Below the pieces are notes generated by a model. The model was not told the DNA's origin. It saw only the letters and a list, made by a program, of their open reading frames with translations, and did not search any database. Positions 11,933 through 24,400 of a DNA stretch of 64,000 bases are shown here, piece after piece. Each line of letters opens with the position of its first letter. Positions within the stretch are counted from its first letter, which is position 1. Position numbers and translations under genes: made by a program. This DNA comes from Chrysemys picta bellii (taxonomy: Eukaryota > Chordata > Testudines > Emydidae): contig NC_088796.1 in the NCBI RefSeq assembly GCF_011386835.1, forward strand, positions 66,353,468 through 66,417,467. Reading direction: 5' to 3'.

Positions 11933-13127
11933 AATTCAGGCATCTCTGTGGCTATTAGATATGATTACACAGACCCCACAGATTGGTACCCCATTCAGGA
12001 ATAGTAGGATCAAATTATTATAGATTTGATGGCTCCAGAGCTGTGAGGCAAGCTTGGTCAAAATTGGCTAGAAAGTTCTACTTCCTTCTATTCTTCCACA
12101 TAAAGGCAGTCCTATGGAGCAATACTATCCTTCAAATCAGTGGCAAAAACTTGATGTGGAGTGATTGGATGAACAGAGAAATTATGACTGCGTCACAGCT
12201 AATTGGCAATGATAAATTTAAACTATTTGTAGATCTTCAGCAACAATTTGGTTTCCCCAGATCCAGAGCATGAAAATATTGCAAGTTAAAGCATTTACTT
12301 ACGGATGTATTTGGACCAGATGAATTGGGATCTCCAGAATTTTTATTATTTTGGAAGAACATTCCTAGATTTACTCAGCGATTTACAATTTTCTGGCCCA
12401 AAATCTCTGCCAAAGATTGATAATTTGAGAGTTATTTGGAATAGAGATTTGGATATACAACTATCACCAACCCAATAGAACACAATTTTATCTAATGTTA
12501 AAAAAGCAACTATAGATCTGCGACTATGGCTTATTCACCAAAAGACACTCTTTTCAAATATACTGGTCCCCACATAGGCTAATGGTAATACACCTCATAA
12601 ACGCTGACCACTGTTGGAAATGTAACTCCCTTCCTTCGTACTACATTAACTCACAAGTTTTGGGAGTGCCCCTGTATCAAGAATTTCTGGTATGAAGTGG
12701 GTCAAAGGGTCCATTTGCTATTGGATGCTAAAGTTAAGTTATCTTCCCAGATATATTCCTGATCCCTAGAGATTGCCTGGTAACAAGGCAGCATGGTTCT
12801 AATGTGAAGCTTGTATTGCTAAAAAATTAATCCTGCAAAAATGTAAATGTTGATCCCCACTAAATATTGATGACTGGTGATATGGATGACCTCACAGATA
12901 ACAAATGACTGACAATCCACAGAAAGGGAATATCTGAAAAATTCCAAGCAATTTAGACTGACTTTTAGAGGTCTGTGATTAAAGTAGACCCTGAAGATAG
13001 ATATGTCACTTCCCCACTGCTCCCTTTATCATAAACCTCTTTATTTACTTTGTATATTTTTATGAATCTGGTATTTTGGAATATTTGTTGTATTTGGAGA
13101 AATAAAAATAAATAAATTATAAATATA
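11933..13127 (+). mobile_element. 5'-truncated L1/Tx1-type LINE 3' end with 19-bp target duplication
   Basis: Perfect 19-bp direct repeats (AAAATGACATGGAAATGTT) lie at 11,914-11,932 and 13,128-13,146. They enclose 1,195 bp that end in an A-rich tail (AATAAAAATAAATAAATT). That is the footprint of target-primed reverse transcription with a plus-strand element. The interior carries remnants of an L1-superfamily ORF2 C-terminus: a 97-codon frame at 11,983-12,273 (WSDWMNREIMTASQLIGNDK), then in other frames LTDVFGPDELGSPEFLLFWK, HCWKCNS and THKFWECPCIKNFW, the last resembling the Cys/His-rich tail of L1/Tx1 ORF2. Several stops and frameshifts make it dead. L1 against Tx1 cannot be settled by eye. 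Confidence 0.8.
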
Positions 13128-13146
13128 AAAATGACATGGAAATGTT

Positions 13147-14734
13147 GAATGCATAACAATGTTCTCTAATGCAATCCAATTAAAATTTATATTATGGGGA
13201 AATGTACACATATTATAAATATTTTATTAATATAATCATAACATGCATAAAACTGACATATTTGAAAAAGAAACAACGTCAAATCGAGTCTTCTCATTGA
13301 ATCAAAATATTTTAGCAGTGTTTAAATTAACATTCGTGCCTGATGTATTCGCATGCTAGAAACATTCCTAATCCCATTTACAACATGCCTATTCCTACTG
13401 GCAGAAAGGGGCAACTATCTGCTAAGACTGGATAGTTTTACCCACCAATTATCAGTGAAGCGAGCAGTGGGAAAACTGCCACTTTGCTTCTAGGAAACCA
13501 GGATTTTCAGAAAATGATGTTTTTGAGGTGCCCCGGGTAATGTTTTGCAGTAAGATACATCATGTTTGGCTATGTCAGTCGGATCAATGTCATGTTACAT
13601 TATGATCTATCCCAAGATATGACTGACAGACTGAAGCAGATATGATGTATCACAGTGAAGGAGAGGCATGAACTGAAGAAATAGAAAAGAAAAAGACATC
13701 CCACTTCCCCCACACAAAACATCCTTAAAATTTACAAGTAACAGGAATGAAGGGAAAACATAGTGGACACAATCAGAGGGATGCTGAGCACCCACTATTC
13801 CCACCAATCTCAACGAGAGTTGTAGGTGCACTATGCTTCTCAGGATTTGGTCCAAGGTTATTAAAAATATTGCTTTTATCATGAGAGCTGCTTCTCCCAA
13901 TCAGATTAACCATTATTGGGCATTCCCTTATTCTGTATGAATGTTCTCGTTTTCAGTGGTTTCCAGCTGTGCCATATACTAACTTGAATTAAAATAGGAG
14001 CGTGAGAATGTACCAAAAGATGTATATAATTTCCCTTCCCTTAAAAAAAAATCACTAAATGACTGATTATACTAAATATGTTTCTGGGGATTTTTAAATA
14101 GGATTAGAGACTTAGAGACCAAAGCCCTCTATCCACAGAAGAGCAGAAACATAGGCTGCAGTAGCGCTAGCTTTCCTACATTGTTCCAACAAATGGACCT
14201 CATCCCTGACCTGGAGATACTACTTCTAGGGATGATAAGGGCATTGGAGTATCCATGCTCATTCAGTCTTTGATCTCTCCATTGGGACATCCAACGAGGG
14301 TGCAAATTAGTGATGATTGTATTGATGTTTTTGTGGTGTGTGAACATGGTCACCTGGCCACTAAAAACAAGATTAAGACCACTAACCACATCACATTGAC
14401 CAACCAAAAGTCCCTATCTGGTGACTGCTATTTCATGCTACCAGCCTGTATTAAGAACCAAAATACTCCATGTCCCATTCAATCCCTCTTACTAGATTTT
14501 AAAGTTTGATAATTTTTAATCATAATATTAGTATTATTCATTATTACATCTTGTATTATGGTAGCACCTAAAATCCCCAACCAAGATTTGGACCGCATTC
14601 AAATGGGCACTGTACAATGCATAACAAGTCCCTGCTCTGAATAACCTAAAGTGTATATAGACAGTTCACAGTAAAGTTGTAAAGGGGTAAAGACACACAA
14701 AGAGGCAAAGTGATTTGCACAAGGTCATTGTAGT
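13147..14734. other. No gene; old interspersed repeat near 14.53-14.73 kb
   Basis: 13.1-14.5 kb holds only short frames without motifs. At about 14,530-14,730 the words TATTATGGTAGCACCTAAAAT, CACTGTACAATGCATAA and GTGATTTGCACAAGGTCAT match an old amniote interspersed repeat that I recall but cannot name. A piece of the same family in reverse orientation appears at about 22,810-22,880. Confidence 0.45.
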
Positions 14735-15720
14735 GAGTCGGTGGGGCTCCCCGCCGCCCCGGAAGGGGAAGAGCCCATCCGGAGGCCGGAGTGGGTGGAG
14801 CTAGGGGGTTCTGAGCCCACCCCTCAGAGGGTCAGGAGGCGACCCAGAAGTATAAAGCCGGGCCCTCAGAACTCAGTCTGGCCCCAGCCGCCTGAGAGAC
14901 CAGACGTCTCCAGCCTAGCTCGGGGCTGGGAAACCACCGCGGACCGGAGTGACCTCCAGGAGCCGCCAGGCCTGCCCTGCGCCCGCTACCCCGAGGAGTC
15001 GCCGGGCCTGCCCTGCGCCCACTACTCCAAGGAGCCGCCGGGCCTGCCCTGCGCCCGCTACCCAGAGGAGCCGCCGGGCCTGCCCTGTGCCTCCTATCCA
15101 GAGGAGCTCCCAGATTTGCCAAACAATCCCTGGCCGGATGAACCCATGGTCCAGGATCCCCCCGAGGCCGACGCCAGCATCCAGGTAGGCCCAGAGGGGG
15201 AGTCTGGAAGTAGCCCAGGGGCAGCCGACCCCAGTCTGGCTGCAGCACTGCCAGAGCCGATGTCAGTGTGTTGCGGCCAGGATCCCCACTGACAGCAGCG
15301 GGTCTTCTGCTGGGACGCAGTGGAGTGGGAGGGCCTGTGTCCCCCCTGCCACTCAATCCATGGGTGGCAGTCTCCCTCTCCCCAGGACTGTTGAGGCGTA
15401 GGCCTATTACTGTTGCTCAGCCCTGCCTGAGGGCCTGAGCTCTGCCTCACTGTTTGCTGCCCCGCCCTGACCTAGGGCCTTGGCTTAAACACTCTATATA
15501 CTGTGTTACTGTTGCTCAGCCCTGGCCTAGGGCCTGAGCTTATATACTTTGCTGACCGTTGCTCAGCCCTAACTGAGGGTCTGAGCCCGGATAACGTTGG
15601 TACCTGCCCTGAGCTCACTGCCCTTTAGGCATTATGGCCTTCTGTCTGGATTGCCTTGCCTTGTCTCTTGAGTTTTCATGGACTGAATTGATCACATTAC
15701 TTTTCTGGGTGTTTCACAGG
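14735..15720 (+). repeat. GC-rich island with minisatellite, possible LTR/retroelement piece
   Basis: About 1 kb of strongly GC-rich sequence in AT-rich surroundings. A TATA-like TATAAA at 14,851-14,856 precedes a 183-codon open frame at 14,741-15,292. Inside it are four head-to-tail 36-bp units starting at 14,969, 15,005, 15,041 and 15,077, encoding the 12-residue repeat PGLPCARYPEEP. Downstream, between about 15,408 and 15,590, the near-palindromic word GCTCAGCCCTGGCCTAGGGC recurs with drift three or four times. I do not recognise the protein. Promoter-like box, VNTR and palindromic tail suggest a repeat family (LTR or composite retroposon) more than a host gene, but a CpG-island promoter cannot be excluded. 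Confidence 0.45.
14969..15112 (+). repeat. 36-bp tandem repeat, four units
   Basis: Each unit begins GGCCTGCCCTG and continues with codons for a Cys-Ala-Arg/His-Tyr-Pro-Glu-Glu run. The units differ at a few positions, and the period is a multiple of three, so the reading frame survives. Confidence 0.9.
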
Positions 15721-16955
15721 CCGCAGCTTGCAATATCACTAAGTGCTATGGTCTGGTTCTATGCCGAAAGTTTAATTGGGATGAAGAGATGAGCAGTTAT
15801 CTTGGAAAGAACTGGTTAGCAGCTTGTGCTTATTTAGTTGGGGTTGATAAATTGATTTGTTGGAGGATGGGTTTTAGTTTTTTGACTTTTCATAAATTAT
15901 TTCTGTTTCCTGAGAGAACAAAGGTCTTACATCTGGAGTGAGACTTTGTAGATGAGAGGCAAAAAGGATAATATATTTGATATGCATGTGTGTGTAGACA
16001 GATATCAGATATAACTATATATTCACTAGATTTCAGAATTTAGTTCCGCAGGAAGTAGAGTAGAACTAAGTATCCTGACACTGATCCCTTTTATGACTAG
16101 GAGCCACAAACTACTTACCAAATCACTTCTTCCTTTTCACCATCTGTGAAACAGAAACAATAATACTTACCTGCTTCAGCAATCAGTAAGCAAGCAAGAT
16201 AGTAAAAAGAAACTTTATCCTGATCCTAGAGGGCTCAGTATCTTGCAGTCACTGGTAGGTCTGGCATGTAACTGTTCTTGGGTGTGTGTCTCCATAATGA
16301 AAAACCAAAAGAGGTTCAACTGAAAAGAACGACTGAGTGACAGCACAGGAGATCTACAAGCACAGTCCAAGTTTTGTACCATTTTAGTTTTACAATGCTA
16401 GAGGAGACTTTGTTTACCTCTGGCAACCAAAACTCTTGGATCTCTTTCCCTTGAACACAAAAAGCTCAAATAAGGATGTAAGATGAGGTGTACTGAGGCA
16501 CTGAGGTTAGATAGGCATCAGAGGACAGCCTTTTTGAGAAATCAAGTGTCAGAAACTATGATGGGATGGGCCTGGTGGTCAAAGCCAGGGGTCAGAGGCA
16601 GATTCAGGAGTCCAGAGCAGGTTTGGAGTGAGACCAGACTAGGAATAGGGCTGGAGCAGGAGCAAGGCTGGATCAGGCAAAGGCTTGGGGAGTGTGTTGT
16701 CACTAACAGACAGGAGAGAGTTCCAAGCCCTGGAGTGACATTGAGCAGACTGAGCTGCTGTTCCTCTTGTTAGGCTTATGTACCTGCCCTGAGAGTCACC
16801 AGGCGAGTTCCTGGCTTGTGGAGTGGTGGAGCCTAGCACAGGAGTGACTCATCATCTTACATCCAGTTTGGGGCACCCTAGCAAAATCCTTGCTCATGTT
16901 TTGATCACACAATAGTCAGGCCAGATGTTCAGATAAGATAGTGCCAAATATATAT
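15721..16955. other. No gene; purine-rich repeat-like stretch at 16.56-16.85 kb
   Basis: 15.7-16.5 kb is AT-rich and non-coding. At 16,560-16,850 a G/A-rich stretch (CAGAGGCAGATTCAGGAG, TAGGGCTGGAGCAGGAGCA) resembles turtle LTR-associated sequence, but I found no termini. The frame at 16,483-16,773 has no motif. Confidence 0.4.
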
Positions 16956-17232
16956 GTGATGAAGTAGGTTTCTGAGGATGGATGAGAGAGAACAAAAGTA
17001 ATCATAAGGGCCAACATTGTCAAAACCTCCTGCATTTGAAGCTAAATCGAGATGTGGATGTCCAGGTAGATGCCTACTGCCACATATGTGGCACTATCCT
17101 AAGAAACATGACATGCATATTCCTGAGTATCCACCTCCTGATTTAGCTGCAGATGCAGGAGGCTTTGACAACATTGGCCATCATGATTGTTTTTGTTCTT
17201 TCTCACCCATCCTCAGAAACCTACTTCATCAC
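16956..17232. repeat. 277-bp foldback (long inverted repeat)
   Basis: The left arm, 16,956-17,073, and right arm, 17,115-17,232, are reverse complements over 118 bp with about 19 mismatches (about 84% by my hand alignment). Both outer ends read GTGATGAAGTAGGTTTCTGA. The 41-bp loop contains a perfect 16-bp palindrome, TGCCACATATGTGGCA, at 17,078-17,093. There is no reading frame of note. A MITE or foldback transposon is the likely source. I could not identify a convincing target duplication (flanks ATATAT and TTAATA). Confidence 0.88.
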
Positions 17233-18739
17233 TTAATATTTTAAAATTAGACCATTTCCATTTTAACATCAGAGCTTCTGCCTCTTCAATCAATGTGGAA
17301 ACAGAAGTGGGCATATTTTAAAATAACAATAAGTAGCTCAAAGCCCTACTAGTTACTTTGCTCCAAGACAGCACTGAAGTTACCTTTTAAGCAAATCTGG
17401 CTACATAAAATGACATCGTAGATACATTTTCTTGGTTCTTGAACAGCAGTTACAGTGTAATTAGTGCCACTTAATGGAAAGTGTTACTGAGGTGCATATT
17501 GTTATTAATCAAACTCCGGTATAAAGCTGGCTGCTATAATAATGAGTGCAATTAGTGACTGGTGAACTGTTCAGCCTGAACACTGACCCCAACCAAAATT
17601 CTCTCTAAAGAGATGAAACTTACAGGATTTAAAAGCACTTTATTCCTGGCACTTCTGTGACCTAAATCTAGCCTAGGCGATATAAGATTTAATATATGAA
17701 TTTATCAAGTACAGAATAAAAGAAAATAAGAGTATAAGGATCAAAAAAGGTGACCCATCAAACTGGGCCAACTTTCATCTAAACCTGACAATATTTAACT
17801 CTCTTATATGCCCCACATAATGGACACTAAGGGATTCTTTACCAAGCTGTATTGAAATTTTTTCAACATATCTGTAGATTAAACATAAATAATGCCCACA
17901 TAATTTTAAACATCTATCAGTTTAAATGGATTAAAAATCTGGATTTATTCAATCCTGTAGTGACTTCCTGGCCAACAGATGGCTTGTAGTATCTAGTGAT
18001 TGCTGGACACTGCAGTTCTCCCATGACTGGATTCAATGTTGGTGCTTCTCAACCTTGGCCACTGGGGGCAAAAAAAAGGTTCTGTGTACACCTGTGTTTC
18101 CTGGCAGATTTTCTGTAAAGATGTGCACTAACCAGCTCTAAATAACTTTGCCTTTTTCTGGATTCATCCTGCACTGGCAGCTTCCTCTCTTTCTTTCTAG
18201 TATGGCTTTTAACTTGGGTAGAGGTAGAGGATCTAAGAATGTTGGCTAATTGATGTTTATCTATTCTCAATGTTCTGGTGCTAGCTAGACTTCAGCCCTC
18301 CAGCTAGTGCTCCTGGTTTATGCAGCACACTAGAAATAATACTGGAGCTTCAGATACATTTACAGATGGAGGAATTTGTTACATTTAATAAGAAAATGAA
18401 TAATACAATCAGTACAGTTTCCCCTGTGGTATTTATTATCATTATTAAATACAATTTATTTCATGCTTTCCCACCATTTTTAATGTGTCACAGGTTTTTG
18501 TATTAAAGATACTTAACTGAATTATAGAAGTAGTAATTGGTTAGCAGGAAGATGGAAGTTTTAGCAGTGAAGTAAGGGGCTTTGGGCCCCTGAAAAAAGT
18601 AGAGGGGGTATTTGGGGATTTTTGGATAAGCACATTAGTAGGCAAGAAAACAGTTACTTCAGTGAACAGCTGGAAACCAGTGCTTGAGCAGATTCTCACG
18701 GCAAAGTATACTACTGCCTGTAATGCATGAGTGTGGCCT
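17233..18739. other. No gene recognised
   Basis: AT-rich non-coding sequence. The minus-strand frames at 18,049-18,270 and 18,541-18,759 have no motif. Confidence 0.5.
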
Positions 18740-21200
18740 GCTAATATACTCAAACACAAGCAGCAGAAGAGGAAGAGATGGAGGGATTTTTATCAACAGC
18801 TGGGTAGATTTGTCGATTAGATTCCCTATCATATGATTCTAATAATGGGAGATATGAATACAAAGGTTGGTGGCAGACACAGTAAGCAAATGAATAGGGT
18901 TGGACCACATGGCATTGGGACAGCAACTTGCTGTGAGATGCACAATCTGATTATGGTGGTACTTGGGTCCTTGACAAAGACATGCAAATTATATGGAATT
19001 CACCAAATGGTCAAACCAAAAACCAGAATGACCACTTCATTACCAGTAAAAGGCATAGATAGTCACTGTTGGATGTGATAATGTATAGAAGTGCCAAGTG
19101 TGGCTGTGATCATGAACGACTAACAGGAAAAATTAAGGACTTGTTTACACTTAAAATGCAGTGACACTGCTGTAGTGTTTCAGTGAAGACGCTACCTATG
19201 CTGACAGGAGAGCTTCTCCCATCAGCGTAGGTACTCCACCTCCCCGAGAGGCAGTAGCTATGTCAACAATAGCTTTCTCCCATTGACCTAGCACTGTCTA
19301 CACTGGGTATTAGGTCAATTTAAATGTTGCTCAGAGGTGTAGATGTTTCATACCCCTGAGTGATGTAGATATACTCACCTTATTTCCTAGTGTAGACCAG
19401 GCCTAAAATTAATTTACAGTTCAAGAAAAAGATGGATGCAACTAGAACCAAATGTGATCTTGATAAGTTAATGGAGAGCTTTTTGAGGGAGGCATACAAA
19501 ATGATGCTTGGAGAGAGTTTCAGGACATTAATTTGAGATGAGGAAGGAATCTCACTACAGACCAGATGGGAAATATTCAAGGAAGGTGAAGCAATTATTG
19601 GAAAGTGTAAACAAACAAGGTAAAGCTGGACAAGCAACAAAACAAGAACATTACAGGAAAAATGCAAACAAGCCAAGACTACTGGGAAATTGGAAGAAGT
19701 AAAAGCATTGTGCAAGTGGTGAAGAAATCACAAAGATTGGACAAGCAAACGTTTTGGAAAGAAGAGGTTCAACTACTAGAGTAGACATCAAGAAAACAAG
19801 ATATGAAAACAATGTATCATAAGGTTAAGACATATAGAAACACAATCGGGCCAACAATGCAAGAAGTAAAAAATGCTACCGGTGAATTGACAACAAATGC
19901 CGAAGAGGTGCTATAAATATAGAAGAAGCATTTTGACAAAGTGCTGAGCCCTGTAGTTCATCCACATGCAGCATTTTGGATATGCTAGATGTACAGGACG
20001 ACTTGCAAGGTACAATGGATATCAGCACTGAACCATCATTAGAAAAAGAAATAGAAAGAGCAGTGAAGCAGTTAAAAATGGGAATACTGAAGGAAAAGAC
20101 GATATAACAACTGAGCTGCTAAAAGCTGCAGGATTGAGTATTATTAAAGCATTAGAAAAAATATACAAGACAGTATGGGAGCAAGAGAAGGTATCAGATG
20201 ACTATCTAAAAACAACAGCTGTACCGATCTTGAAGAAAGTAGATCCTGCTGAATTGAATAATTATAGAGACATAAGCTTGTCAGTACCAGGAAAAATCAT
20301 GATGAAAGTAATTGTCAACAGATGAAGGCCAATTTTAGAGGAAATAGTAGGGGAGGAACAGTGTGACTTCAGACCAGTTCAAAGTTGCATTGATCAGATA
20401 TTCACACATGGACAGTTGATGGGGAAAAAAGCAAGAATGGGGATTTAAAATGTTTTCATCAACTTCATGAAGACATTTGATTCTGTTTGGAGAGAAGTAT
20501 TATGGAAAATTCAAAATCACTGGGTGTTCCAGAGAAGACCATTGCAATTACAAGATCTATTATGAAGACTCCTGAAGTGCCATAAGAATTGTTGGAGAAT
20601 TAAGCAACTTGTTCAAGTCAAAGTTTGGCGTAAGATATGGGGGCATGGAATCACTGCCACTTTCCATCATGCTCTTAAACTGGACATTAAGAATGATAGA
20701 TGAGTTGGAGTGTGTGACATTGGATGAGCTAGAGATAAGCGCTTTAGTTTATGCAGATGACACTGTACAACTGGCAGACATGTTTGAATGAATGATGATA
20801 CTCTTCACTACCTTGGAAAATTGGTATAGTTGACTTGATTCTCTTGGCATTTATTATAAGTCCAAGTGGTTACATCTTGGAAAAGGTACAATAGATAAGT
20901 GTTGAAATGCAGCAGCAATGAAGTAATATTACAAGTGAATCTTATGTGTACCTAGGAAACTTGATCAGTGCCACCAGTTCCATCAAGGAAGATGTGCCTT
21001 ACCTATAAGTGCTGCACAGAAATTGACAAAGTTATGGACTGATAAAAACATTATGTTTGGTAACAAAGTGAAAATTTATCAAACTAGTGTACTAACAGTA
21101 TTACTCAATGGTCAGGTAGCAGCAGTATTAAATGAAACAGACATCAGAAGCCTGGAGACAGTAGAGATGAGAGGTTTTTGAAAGATGTCAGGTGTAGGGT
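18740..21200 (+). pseudogene. RTE-like LINE, endonuclease plus reverse transcriptase, heavily mutated
   Basis: Collinear blocks in several plus-strand frames outline one non-LTR retrotransposon protein. First is an AP-endonuclease block, ILIMGDMNTKVGG followed by VGPHGIGTAT (18,833-18,930). Then come RTKCDLDKLM at about 19,440 and VDPAELNNYRDISLSVPGKI (20,240-20,295). Next is a first-Asp block FMKTFDSVW at about 20,465, then ALVYADDTVQLAD (YADD box) at about 20,740-20,780. Last is a C-terminal YLGNLISATSS, then KNIMFGNKVKIYQTSVLTVL, at about 20,945-21,100. The GDMNAKVG endonuclease signature and C-terminal layout fit the RTE (BovB-related) group. Stops and frameshifts occur every few hundred bases. 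A MITE interrupts it at 19,137-19,403. Exact ends are unknown. Confidence 0.72.
19137..19403. mobile_element. PIF/Harbinger-type MITE with TAA duplication
   Basis: The 267-bp element has imperfect inverted ends: GGACTTGTTTACACTTA on the left, and the right end read on the minus strand GGCCTGGTCTACACTAG. TAA flanks both sides (19,134-19,136 and 19,404-19,406), the 3-bp duplication used by PIF/Harbinger elements. The interior (CCACCTCCCCGAGAGGCAGTAGC) is non-coding. I recall this sequence as a highly repeated turtle MITE, similar in kind to the Chompy MITEs of crocodilians. It sits inside the RTE-like LINE, so it is younger than that insertion. Confidence 0.82.
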
Positions 21201-21237
21201 GAAATGATTCTAAGACAAATGAAGAAGTTAGAAGCAT

Positions 21238-21373
21238 GGGTGTAGTTTGAGGAGTTGGGGGCATTGGTCTCCCAAACTGCAAGCCTCAGGCAGGCACAGA
21301 ATTTGCTGCTGTGGCCCCATTGGCCTGACTGGAGCTGCCTCCTCCCCCCAAATATAGAAGTCAAACTATACCC
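21238..21373. repeat. Short inverted-repeat element remnant
   Basis: ATGGGTGTAGTTTGA at about 21,237 is mirrored by TCAAACTATACCCAC at about 21,360, an imperfect inverted repeat of roughly 15 bp around a GC-rich non-coding centre. The GC-rich stretch continues to about 21,480. No clear duplication was found, so the class is uncertain. Confidence 0.4.
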
Positions 21374-21479
21374 ACTCCCTGACCCTGCTTCTGGGCAGGC
21401 GGAATGGGGCAAGCCCCCGTGCCCCAACCACACTCCTCGGCAGGAGCGCCAGGCAGGCAGATGGAGTGGGGCGAGCCAA

Positions 21480-24400
21480 ACAACCTTATAACGGAATGTT
21501 GCAGGACTTTAAACGAGTATGTTATCTAATAGATCAGCAACCTAATAACGAAACAATGTTAACCGGGACGACTTTAAGTGAGGAGTTACTGTATTATTTC
21601 TCACCAGAAATAAAACAGCTTATAGAGGTCCACTCAAATAGAATTGTAATTAAAAAATCTAACATTCAAACAATCCCACATACACAAGAAATATCTGTCG
21701 ATTTTTTTTCTTCATTTTATTTTATATTCTTTTATTTAAATAAAAAATGTTCTACAGCTATAATCAAAAGTGTTGCCATTCATAACAGTGATACTATGGG
21801 GAAAAATCCTGAGGCACAACTGAATAAAATCCTCAGCACTTGTCCCATAGTGCTTTGGGCAATTTCTGCAGAATATTGGGCGGGGGAGAGAGGGGAGTTG
21901 TTGTTGTATTTGTTTGTGTTGTAAGGAACTATTGAGATTTACAAACAGACATCACATCTCAGGATCGTCTATGTAAATATGAAAACAAAGCCTGGAGTGT
22001 CCACCAGACATTGAAAGGAAGAATGTTGTTCAGGTAATGAATTTTCTTGGCTGAATGTGACGTCAGTTGAAAATATGAAATGTTACGTCTTTCAGATATA
22101 TAATCTACTGAAATATGCCTTCCTCTGATTATATATTCTCTACCCAAATTACATCTACAGCAAGAAGAAGACCCTCTAGGCTGGATTGACAAAACTTGTA
22201 TATTTACTGCTATTCACCAATTACGCGTACAATGAAAACTAAACCTGAAAGCTGCCAGTTTAGATATTTATATTTACAGATGTGGTTGTTACATATAATA
22301 TAGTCAGTGGAAGGAAGTGGGGTCAGATGAGAGAGAGAGAGTATGTGCCTTTTGGATCTGGAAACCTGTTTCATTCTTCCCCCTACAAATTCCTTCATTT
22401 ACTTCAATTAAGCTCTCTATGTTCACAAGCTCGAAGAACTTTGAAAAAAAGAGCCTTATTTGGATAGAATTATGCTTGGAGCATTCTTTTGAGTCTCTAC
22501 AGTCCAAGTAGATTGTCAGCCATTTAAAAACAATATAAATAATAATCATGATAAGTTAAAAAGAAAAGTGGGGAGAAAATGCTGAGCAGGTAGGTTTTTC
22601 TATGTCCCCAAATTCAGAGATCTAGGATGGGGTCATTTTACAAGCTGATGTTGGAGTTGTTAATAAAATTGACACACAAAAGAGATGAGGGTGTTTGGAA
22701 ATCTACCTAGTTTTAGCTCTTTAGCAAAGAGACTGGAGGTGAAGTCAGTGGCTAAACTCCCATTGACTTCAATGGAGCCAGAATTTCACCCTGTTTCCTC
22801 GTGTGTTTGATACAGCACCTAGCACAATGGGGTCTCAGTCCTGATTATGTGCTCTGTGCACTACCATAAATAATAAATTAGTAATACTAATAATATGGTG
22901 GACTGCCTCATTCAGGGCTCAGTTTTGACAGAGCCACCATAGTTGGGGCAGGGGTAAAGGGAAATGGTAGGGGGCACAGAACTGCACTGCCCCAGCCGGA
23001 ACTCCAGGCCTGAAGCCATCACAGTACCCCACAGAGTTCTAGAGAGCCAATAAAGAGAATAGATGTTCTACCATCATTGGAAAAATATCCCAGCAGCAGC
23101 GCTTGCCCTATGTAGTCCATGTTCTTAGCTGATGAATGGGGGAAAGGAGAAGTAGACATGCTTAGATGGAAATCCTGTCCCTATTTAAGAAAATGACAAA
23201 ATTCCCATTAACTTCAACAGAACTAGGATTTTCAGCCCTTGTGTCTTCTCCCTGCCTCAGACATTCATGTAGGTGATGGGCACATCCTGGATTAATGTTC
23301 TTACTGTCAAATACTTACAATTCAGTATTTAGTTCTTTAGTATTAAAAGCAAGGAGGAGCTCTGCATTCTGCTATGCTGTTGAACAATATGGCCTAGAAA
23401 AATGGAGGAGAGGGTAATAGATAGGTAATAGAAACTACTGGAACCAACCAAAAAGTTAGGAGAGAAAAAACAGAGATCCTTTTGAGACAAGAGAGTTAGC
23501 AGCAGGAAAAAGCAAATAAGGGAAACCTGGAGGTTTAGTAGTTAAGGATTATGGAAAATGGTAATCAGGGATTAAGGAATACAATTTAAAAATCAAGAGC
23601 ATTAAAGAAAGAATGACATATTTAATGGGTCCACTCAGCTCTTCAGAATGCCTTGTAGTTCACTACTCCTTCACTAAACTAACCTGTCAAATACTAATGC
23701 AGCCCTGAACAGAGGATTTTATGAGCTTGCTTACTTCTTCCATTTTCACTTCAGGGTGAAATAGTATATTAACCAGACACATGATGCATACTTTTGACAG
23801 TAACACGGGGCCTTATGTGAAAGTTACACATTCAGTCACAGTATCCTTTAAATCACCCTACTTACAAATGATAATCACAATGTAAAAGCTCAGGAGGTTA
23901 GTTAAATATGCCTATTATTTTTATTTTAGTTTCAGTGATATTTAGTTCGAGATCACTATCAACCATTTTCGGTTACATCTGATAAAGAAGTGTACCACAG
24001 ACACCAGACTAGACTATCTCAGTACAACTCCTTAGAATCAAAATGCAGACTGTGCTCAGAATAGAATTTTTAATCAGTAATGCACATTTTTATATGACCT
24101 CTGACACAACAGATACAGAAACAAAAGGATTCTAGGCAACGGTTAATTAGCTACATGTCTCATTAATTATAACAAGAATTCAGTTTGCAATAGATTCCTT
24201 GGAGGAAGACTTTTATATTTAACTAAAGATTTCTGAAAGCCTGCTGTTTCTTTTTAAAGATATTTTTGCTGAATTTACCTGGATTTTATTAAGAATGTGG
24301 TGGCTAGTTTTCTCTCAATTTCAAAATTAAATTTAGATTTTAGTTAAGAGCTGGTCTTACTGACACATATTTTGTTTTACTTGGAGTTGCAGATTTTTCA

